Source: Aplectana chamaeleonis (Eukaryota > Nematoda > Chromadorea > Rhabditida > Cosmocercidae). Taken from it: a stretch of DNA of 64,000 nucleotides. Positions within the stretch are counted from its first letter, which is position 1, and each line of letters begins with the position of its first letter. The translations under genes were made by a program, and so were the position numbers. Below are positions 57,060 to 64,000 of the stretch, one piece after another. Under the pieces are notes generated by a model. It was not told where the DNA came from. It did no database searches and worked only from the letters and a program-made list of their open reading frames with translations. The stretch is from NCBI GenBank assembly GCA_029168955.1, contig JAPDOI010000694.1:124001-188000 (forward strand). The letters are read 5' to 3'.

Positions 57060-58400
57060 GGAGTGTGCAGGACGTTATCGATAGTGTGCAGGACCTCCAG
57101 TGGGAGTGTGCAGGACCCATATAGGAGTGTACAGGACGTCATAGAAAGTGTGCAGGACCCCAGTGGGAGTGTGTAGGACTTCATAGAAAGTGTGCAGGAC
57201 CCAAATATGAGTGTACAGGACGTCATAAAAAGTGTGCAGGATCCCGGTGAGAGTGTGCAGGACGTCGTAAAAAGTGTGCAGGACCACAGTGGGAGTGTGC
57301 AGAACGTCGTACAAATTGTGCAGGACCCCTGTGAGAGTGTGCAGGAGCGAAATGGGAGTGTGCAGGACGTCATAGAAAGTGTGCAGGACCCCTGTGGGAG
57401 TGTGCAGGACCCCCGTGGGAGTGTGCAGGACCCAAATGAGAGTGTGCAGGACCGAAATGGGAGTGTGCAGGACGTCATAGAAAGTGTATAGGACCCCTGT
57501 GGGAGTGTGCAGGACCCCAGTGGGAGTTTGTTGGACTTCATAGAAAGTAAGCAGGACCCAAATAGGAGTGTACAGGATGTCATAAAAAGTGTGCAGGATC
57601 CCGGTGAGAGTGTGCAGGACGTCGTAAAAAGTGTGCAGGACTCGTGTGGGAGTGTGCAGGACCACAGTGGGAGTGTGCAGAACGTCGTACAAAGTGTGCA
57701 GGACCCGTGTGGGAGTGTGCAGGACCGAAATGGGAGTGTGCAGAACGTCGTACAAAGTGTGCAGGACCCCTGTGGGAGTGTGCAGGACCCCAGTGGAAGT
57801 GTGCAGGACCCCAGTGGAAGTGTGCAGGACCACAGTGGGAGTGTGCAGGACCCAAATGGGAGTGTGCAGGACGCCATAGAAAGTGTGCAGGACCCCAGTG
57901 GAAGTGTACAGGACCCCAGTGGGAGTGTGCAGGACGTATTAGAAAGTGTGCAGGACCCCAGTGGGAGTGTGCACGACCCAAATGGGAGTGTGCAGGACGT
58001 ATTAGAAAGTGTGCAGGACCCCAGTGGGAGTGTGCAGGACCCAAATGGGAGTGTGCAAGATGTCGTAGAAAGTGTGCAGGACCTCAGTGGGAGTGTGCAG
58101 GACCCGAATGGGAGTGTGCAGGACGTCATAGAAAGTGTGCAAGGCCCCAGTGGAAGTGTGCAGAACGTCGTATCAAGTGTGCAAGATCCCAGTGGGAGTG
58201 TGCAGGACCCGAATGGAAGTGTGCAGGACATCATAGAAAATGCGCAGGTCCCCAGTAAGAATGTGCAGGACGTCATGGAATGGATGCAGTACCCCAGTAG
58301 GGGTGTGCAGTTTGTCGTGAAATGTGTTCAGGACCCAGGTGGGAATGTGCAGGACGTCATAGAAAGTTAGCAGGGCCGCAGTGGAAGTGTGCAGGACGTC
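57060..58400. repeat. 21-bp minisatellite array, about 64 units, inverted relative to 43105-45960
   Basis: Units such as AGTGTGCAGGACCCCAGTGG-G and AGTGTGCAGGACGTCATAGA-A. Same unit types as the first array, read on the other strand. ORFs on both strands are by-products of the 21-bp period. Confidence 0.95.
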
Positions 58401-59069
58401 ATGAAGAAAGTAGAATTGAAACAGCGAGATTTTGTAATTGTTCATGCGAAATCTTAGCCTTTGTGTAGCGAAGAAAACAGATAGGAAATCATGTATCTTG
58501 AGAAGCGTGCAACACGTTTTGAGGAGTACGCGAAACTCTGGAGACACTTCCTCACCAGTCTGAAGAAACAAGCAGCAGCTCCACTTCCGCATCATCTCAT
58601 CACCAGTCTTATATTTGTTGAATGTCTGAGCTTATCAAAATCTGCTTCACAAAAACATAAACATCCACGGACAAATTTCATTTATTGAGAACAAAGGCAT
58701 GGTGTTGGTCAACAAGGGAAACCACATCTAGAATGCGAGCGCTTTTTTCTTAACATGAAAGGAATTGTAGAGCGAGAATAATAGCTTGAGTTCATTACAG
58801 ACGGAAGGGATCGTAAATAAGTTGCCGGTAGCCACCGACGATCTACCGCTGGCTCCTTATGTTTTGCTTTTTAATCCCACATTTTCATACCCGATGCCCT
58901 GCTGTAAATGTGCGGCAGCCTGCTCTGCTCAGGAGAGTTCATACGGACGGCAACTTTCGGATAGACGGAAGGCAGTCAACACCGTTTTGTCAGAATAATC
59001 TGCCTCAGGAAAATAGCGCACGTGAAAGTTTTCTTGAGCGAAAACTTCGCTAGGTCTCGCTAGTATTTC

Positions 59070-59800
59070 TCTAAGGTACTTACTCACGACGACGGTGCGA
59101 CCCCACTATTTTCCTCCCGATGTTCCCAGAAATTGTGCTCCGTCCCTATCAGCTGCGAGGTTGTAATGGGTGCCATAAAAAAGCTCAATGACAAGATTTC
59201 GCTCACCCCGGACTCGGTGCCCTCGTACTTCATCAAAAGGGCTGCTAACGGGTTATGTTACCCTCTCTCGTGCATATTCAAACATAGTCTTGCTCTTGGA
59301 ACGCTTCCGTCCGCATGCAACACTGCGATTGTAACCCCGCTTCTGAAAAAGGCACCAGCTGTTCAGGTCTCGAACTATCGGCCCATCAGTTTAACCTCAT
59401 CAGTATGCAAAGTTCTCGAAATCATTATCAAAGATTGTGTTCTATCCCATCTTGCGTCGAATGACCTCCTCAGCCCTGCGCAATATGGTTTTCTGCCTGG
59501 TAGATCAACGCTATCTCAGCTGGTATCCTCTTTCCACGACTGGTGTTCGGCTGTGAACGAAAGCTACCAAACTGATGTTGTGTACATAGACTATGCTAAA
59601 GCTTTTGATACAGTCAGTCATCCAAAGCTACTTCTGAAACTTTAAGGCTACGGCATTTCTGGTGACATTTTAAAATGATTGAATTCCTTTCTGACACCTC
59701 GTGACTTCATGGTCAAAAATGGCGACTTTTGTTCTCATCCTTGCCCAATCGTCAGCGGTGTTCCCCAGGGTAGCGTTCTGGGTCCTTTGCTAGATTTACG
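59070..59800 (+). pseudogene. LINE ORF2 reverse transcriptase, first half
   Basis: VVMGAIKKLNDKISLTPDSV, NTAIVTPLLKKAP, NYRPISLTSSVCKVLEIIIK, LLSPAQYGFLPGRSTLSQLV, VVYIDYAKAFDTVSHPKLL (catalytic Asp), then after a stop GVPQGSVLGPLL. The next residues jump to the C-terminal region, so the YADD block and thumb are deleted. Confidence 0.85.
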
Positions 59801-59809
59801 TCGAAGTCC

Positions 59810-59970
59810 AACGTGCTGCATTCCTTTGCATTTAGAGTCATCCCAATTTGGAACAATTTACCTTCAGAGATCGTGGAGGCCGCGCATTTTCCCGATTTTC
59901 AAAAGCAGGCTGTCCCATTTCAACCTCAGGTCATTGCATGGGGTCGATGGCCGTGCTTTCTGCTAAGCTT
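59810..59970 (+). pseudogene. LINE ORF2 C-terminus after the deletion
   Basis: LHSFAFRVIPIWNNLPSEIV matches 3966-4325 and ends close to RSLHGVDGRAFC. This identifies family C. Confidence 0.8.
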
Positions 59971-60052
59971 TAAATTCCGGGTGCTCTTATTCGTACGAGT
60001 GTTTTCTTTGCCTACAATTTTTTTTGCCTGCATGTCCAGGCTGTCTTGTTTA

Positions 60053-60686
60053 AAGGCAGCATGCACGCGCGCAAACATGGTCGAGATAGCAGCATAAATA
60101 GGCCCGCACGGGCCCCTACATGTCGTCAACGACGTCTCAAGCGCTAAAAATCCTCCAGGATGACAATATTTGAGCAATCGTGTCTCGCACGCCCGTGTTT
60201 TCACACCCCTTCGAGTAACAGAATGAAAAGTTAAACTTGAGAAAACACGTGATAATTGAGAGTGATAGCACTATCGAATTGGAGTGCGCGGGAGAAACAG
60301 CTCGATTTACGTGGATATTTCATGTTTGTGCATTGATGAAATCCTCCATTTTCAAAAGCCAGCCGGAGTAGAGCGGCATTCTCGAAAGTGGATGAGAGTT
60401 TAGCGGTGTTTAGACAGGTAATATTCAAGTGAATCGAGCTGTTTCTCTCGTGCAATCCCCTTTGATAGTGCCATCACTCTAAGTTGCCACATGTTTTCTC
60501 AAGTTTAACTTTTCATTCTGTTACTCGAAGGGGTGTGAAAATACGGGCGTGCGAGACATGATTGCTCAAATATTGTCATCCTGGATGATTTTCAGCGCTT
60601 CAAACGTCGTTCACGACGTGGTAGAAATGCCGTGCAGGCCTATTTATGCTGATATCTCGACCGTTTGCGAGCGTGTATGCTGCCTT
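60053..60686. mobile_element. MITE with long inverted arms, AAGGCAGCAT termini
   Basis: Ends AAGGCAGCATGCACGCGCGC and, inverted, AAGGCAGCATACACGCTCGC; TA flanks at 60051-60052 and 60687-60688. Arms match over about 200 bp (GTCGAGATA, GTTAAACTTGAGAAAACA). Located in the LINE 3' UTR. Confidence 0.8.
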
Positions 60687-60818
60687 TAAATCTATCTCAC
60701 ATACATTTTGTATGTTTCTTTGTCGCCAGATAAAGCTATTGAATTGAATTGAATTGAAATGCCAAAAAGGCAACGATACCTTCGTCTAGGAGAGCCACGC
60801 AGTTCAAGTTTCCTTGTC

Positions 60819-61344
60819 CTCTGAGAGTTTTGGCCGAGAAATAGCCGAGAAATGCCTGCTTGCCGCGTAATGGAGGCTGAATAGCCGCCAAATAATGCTC
60901 GCCGGTAAATAGCCGCAAAATAGCCGAGAAATAGCCGCTAATTAATGCTCGCCGCAAAATAGCGGCCAAATAATTCTCGCCGCGAAATAGTCGAGAAATA
61001 GCCGAGAAATAATATACGGAGCTTTCCAGAGGCATGATTCAGATGTCAGCACCTCCGTCGATTCAATTACCCAAGTTTGAGGTACTTGGACCTCGTTCAG
61101 CCTCTGGAGGCCCCGCCCAAGGGCTGGCGGCCCCAGATGGTGGTCCGGCGAGCCGGCGAAGGTTGCGTCTTGGTCAATTTTGTTTACTTCTGAGTATTTC
61201 TCGGTTATATCTCGGCTATTTCTCGGCTACTTCTTGTCCGTTCAGTGAAAAGCCGAGCACTATAGGCGGGAAATAGCCCACCAGGAGCCGCTGCGGAGCC
61301 TGGTCGGCTATTTCCCGGCTATTTCGCGTCCAAAACTCTCAGAG
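60819..61344. mobile_element. TIR element with GCCGAGAAATAG repeats and an internal SL1-like sequence
   Basis: CTCTGAGAGTTTTGG at 60819 is inverted at the right end (61330-61344). Both arms carry tandem CCGAGAAATAG words. The core contains GATTCAATTACC then CAAGTTTGAG (61060-61081), 20 of 22 matches to SL1, followed by GTAC. No ORF motif. Target duplication not clear. Confidence 0.6.
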
Positions 61345-61687
61345 TCAGTCGTACGATAAGCGACTTTGGGACAAAGTCACTCTCCGGAACAAGAAACAAT
61401 ACGAAAATCGACAGAAGAACGATAATTGACGCCGTCACTCTGCTCCGATATCCTCACCTTTGAACTGACCCTTCAACCGCTCTGTAGATTTCGTGGGCTC
61501 GGTCTACAGGAAAGAAGGCGGCATAGCGCATAAATAATCTGGACGCAATGGTATCGTAGGTGATAAAGTATGCTGTTTGAGTGGTTCAAGTCAATCGGTA
61601 ATCAATATCTGTTTTCCCGGAGTTGACTGCCTAAGACGAATGCACTAAGAGAAATGTTCCGAGGCCTAGGAAGGAGAGGAGAAAACA
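61345..61687. other. Spacer
   Basis: No gene recognised. Confidence 0.35.
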
Positions 61688-62221
61688 TTGGAGAGAGATG
61701 TTGCATCTCAGGAAGAGAGCCAGCGTTACCATTATTCTTCTCGTGGAATCAACCGCACATTCTTGTCGAACTCAGCAATTTTGGGACTCATGGATCGACC
61801 AGCCTCTGACCGTCGAATGAAGACCTTCCGACGACTGCTACTTCTTTTCTTACCGTGTCTCCCACCCTTTATACACAATCTCCCGATTGATCCAGGATTT
61901 ATCCCCTCCCACCCATTTTTTTTAAAAATCATCCTTCATACTTCCAGGTGTTCTCAACTGGGTATGCCGCACCCTGCACATGAAATTGAGTCTCAGTTCA
62001 AGGAGGAGATTGAAATCCCGCTGCAATGTGAGGCTGTGAGTTGCTTTTATGCTCGTTTTCCTAATAATTATCAAAAGAAGAATTTCAGAGCGAACGTCTT
62101 CGAAGAAGAAGAGATGCAAATGCTTGTCAAGCTTGACAAACTTGCTTCTTACCGAGAGGGCCGACCATTGTGCCAGCTTTTAGCTGGCAGTTCATGCGTT
62201 ATTATTCTACCCTTAAAATGA
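61688..62221 (+). CDS. Hypothetical protein ORF, unassigned
   Basis: 177 residues from a TTG; the first ATG is internal (LGLMDRPASDRRM). A hydrophobic proline-rich stretch (LLLLFLPCLPPFIHNLPI) might be intronic: the T-rich run 61915-61948 ends in TTCCAG, so a splice to GTGTTCTCAACTGG is possible. The rest is charged and cysteine-poor (EIESQFKEEIEIPLQ, FEEEEMQMLVKLDKL). It resembles no LINE, gypsy or transposase, so a host exon is conceivable. Low certainty. Confidence 0.25.
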   Translation: MERDVASQEESQRYHYSSRGINRTFLSNSAILGLMDRPASDRRMKTFRRLLLLFLPCLPPFIHNLPIDPGFIPSHPFFLKIILHTSRCSQLGMPHPAHEIESQFKEEIEIPLQCEAVSCFYARFPNNYQKKNFRANVFEEEEMQMLVKLDKLASYREGRPLCQLLAGSSCVIILPLK

Positions 62222-62560
62222 TGGCTTTAGTCGATCTTGTATGCTAGAGGGTATTTGTGATCCATTTTGATATTGATAAAATATTCTCCTGTGATTTTGT
62301 ATCCTCTCGCGAGTGGTGTGTTCTATACCTGGGCATCGAATGGTTCCGAATCACTCGATAAAAGAATTTTCCTCCCGAGTAGCACGGGGCCTCCTAAACA
62401 GGCAGCAGCGACCGTTTATCCATATGTGTTTCATCACGTTTTTTGCCAGTGGGCAGGTCATGACGTGTGGGGCAGTGAGTGCGGTTTTTTTCTTCACCCA
62501 AACCGTAAAGCGCTTTGCAGAGTAGCACCGCGGCGAGTCTCGCTGCGGCAGGGTAATGAT
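62222..62560. other. Spacer
   Basis: No gene recognised. Short overlapping ORFs on both strands have no family motif. Confidence 0.35.
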
Positions 62561-63180
62561 GGAGAATGGTGGACGCCAAACAGCGGACGAGGTCGGCATC
62601 GTGTCGTGCGACAGCGACGCGGGTAGCTCGCAGTGTTTTTGCTGCAGCGACAGCAGCGCCTTCCTGAAGCCTAGTTTTGACTGCATCGCTGCTGTTTTTC
62701 ATCGCAGCGATTTCACTGCTGCAGCGATGTGGCAGCGGCAGCGATTCTGTTCATAGTGCATAGGCCTACGGATGATAGAAGAAATTCAATCAATCAGTGA
62801 AATTAATGGCTGGTATTCATCAATAACGCGTTTCGACTCGAAAACACTGATCTTGTCATGTGAAAGGTTCAATGTTCACTAGACGAAACGTGTCATTCGC
62901 TGGCAATCGCTCCATCGCTGCCATTTTGGGCGCGATGGAGCGATGGTCAGCGACCATTGAGAATCGCTCTTCAAGCAGCGATGCAGTAAAACATAGGATT
63001 TCGTCGCCGCGACCCAGCGATGTAGGACGTTTGCCACGAAGCGATAAAAATTGGAGCGCCTTTCCATTACGCGCGATGAAAAAGGAACAGTTGTCCCTCG
63101 CATGGCCGCAGCGACCGCCTGCAGTCAAAACTAGGCTTGAGCGAAGCCGTCAGCGAGCAGCGGCGGAAAACGGTCTCATC
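62560..63180. repeat. CAGCGA-rich inverted repeat
   Basis: AAGCCTAGTTTTGACTGCA at 62667-62685 is inverted perfectly at 63120-63138. Weaker similarity continues outward, and the interior is dense in CAGCGATG words. It is probably a TIR or foldback element of uncertain limits. Confidence 0.55.
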
Positions 63181-63512
63181 CACTTCCATCGCAGGCGTGG
63201 AATGCTGCCGATGATCGATTGATACCTTTTTTCATGATTTCTCCATAAATTCAATCTTATGAGGGCCTTTTGCCGTTTTATTCCAACTTTGATTTTCGGT
63301 TCTTAGTATTACTAGTTTTTTTTTGTTCCAACGTGTGACACATGTGATTTATTCGACTACCACAAACCGTCTGCTATTTTCGGTGCCTCAAACTCCATAT
63401 TTCAAGGCATAATAACTTTGCTGAACGCAAATCCCAAGTTCACTTCACGTCTCTCTGAGCGTACTATTTTTTAGAAGATGTTTTAAGGACACTTGAAGCA
63501 TATCAGAGTAGT
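63180..63512. other. Spacer
   Basis: No gene recognised. Confidence 0.35.
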
Positions 63513-63514
63513 TA

Positions 63515-64000
63515 AAGGCAGTGTTCACGATAATCTTGAATTTTGAGATTATTCGCTATATTGGCCCCGGGTAGAACTAAAATGACGTAGAAATTGAGAA
63601 AAACGCACCAGAAGTAGACTCTGTTTCATTCCAAGTGAACTCATGTTTTCGGTTATCACAGCGCGGAGCGGTGGCTTTTTCGTCGAAACCTCCTTATCAC
63701 AAGTTATATTTCACCGAGGCCCACCGCTCCGCTGCTGGTGATAATCGAAATCAACAGGTCACTACGGCTGTACCAGAGCTTACCCGAAATCTTCAAGTAT
63801 CACCCCGCCTCTCGAGTATCACAGGATGTGTTGGTTGTGACAATAGAATCTTTTGTGGACCCGTCATTTGCAACTCTCTACTCTCTATTGCTCCGTTCTT
63901 TCCTTAGAGTCCTAACTAATCCTGCTTTGCATAAAATATTCTTCTATTTTCGATCGACCCAATTTTCCACCGATGACAACCACCATGAACATGTTCATCC
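63515..64000. mobile_element. MITE left end, AAGGCAGTGTTCACGAT family, running off the window
   Basis: TA at 63513-63514 then AAGGCAGTGTTCACGATAAT, the same terminus as 51805. The partner end is not in the window. An inverted pair GCGGAGCGGTGG / CCACCGCTCCGC is at 63662-63735. Confidence 0.55.

Larger units (their letters stand above)
56643..59069 (-). mobile_element. Helentron-like candidate, copy 2, complete, 2.43 kb
   Basis: On the - strand it starts GAAATACTAGCGAGACC then TAGCGAAGTTTTCGCT and ends CGGGACATAACT...CTTTAAGTATAAGGA, preceded by a CATA/CA microsatellite (56676-56786 on +). It interrupts a LINE codon stretch without a visible target duplication, which fits rolling-circle elements. 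The ACTAGC start, central tandem repeats and microsatellite near the 3' end resemble non-autonomous Helentrons. No Rep/helicase is present. It carries the 21-bp array (57060-58400). Confidence 0.55.
54715..60759 (+). mobile_element. Family C non-LTR retrotransposon, split by two insertions
   Basis: Order: ORF1 (54732-55483), endonuclease (55480-56400), linker (56370-56642), [2.4 kb Helentron-like insertion], RT (59070-59800), C-terminus (59810-59970), 3' UTR with a MITE (60053-60686), and TTGAA repeats to 60759. The 5' edge is placed just after the tail of the previous LINE. A large internal deletion after GVPQGSVLGPLL removes the catalytic YADD region. Confidence 0.8.

Overview
The window looks like nematode nuclear DNA. 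Three things point that way: an exact 22-nt copy of the nematode SL1 trans-spliced leader followed by a GT donor (46859-46880), a short (58 nt) transposase intron ending in TTTCAG, and the mix of mobile elements. I see no bacterial operon, no rRNA and no convincing host gene. Almost all recognisable sequence is decayed, nested mobile DNA plus satellite arrays, as in a heterochromatic or rapidly turning-over region. Species and chromosome cannot be read from the sequence.

Three non-LTR retrotransposon (LINE) families recur. Family A has a GAA-type 3' tail, an ORF1 with a 2A-like peptide and a PHD-type finger, and a Cys/His C-terminus: 1-1160 (+), 1560-2183 (-), a split + copy at 11519-18183, and a nested - copy at 11873-15667. 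Family B is CR1-like and ends in GTAATAAA plus a short tandem tail: 6073-10260 (+), 21731-25753 (-), 46905-54706 (+, split) and 50370-51790 (+). Family C ends in TTGAA repeats: 3805-4330 (-) and 54715-60759 (+, split).

Layout. 1-6 kb: LINE fragments and a 2.6 kb hAT-type element (3093-5702). 6-18 kb: a nearly full-length LINE, then a family A LINE interrupted first by another family A LINE and then by a 2 kb TIR element. 18.5-21 kb: about 58 copies of a 42-bp satellite, each carrying a perfect CRE/ATF-type palindrome. 21-25.75 kb: a MITE and a - strand LINE. 25.75-31.5 kb: a gypsy-type LTR retrotransposon (LTR, gag, zinc knuckle, protease, start of RT) broken by a Tc1-like element. 30.7-42.9 kb: one very large palindrome with a 0.8 kb loop; the right arm carries extra insertions including a 692-bp tandem repeat. 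42.9-46.3 kb and 56.6-59.1 kb: two oppositely oriented copies of a rolling-circle (Helentron-like) candidate carrying 21-bp minisatellites. 46.7-54.7 kb: an SL1 leader abutting a LINE, which is split by a 6.36 kb hAT-type element with an exact 8-bp target duplication and itself full of other elements. 54.7-60.8 kb: family C LINE. 60.8-64 kb: TIR elements and one unassigned ORF.

The genes present do not form a pathway; they are parts of independent selfish elements. The informative content is order of insertion (nesting), terminal structures, and how SL1-like and CRE-like sequences have been captured and amplified by repeats.
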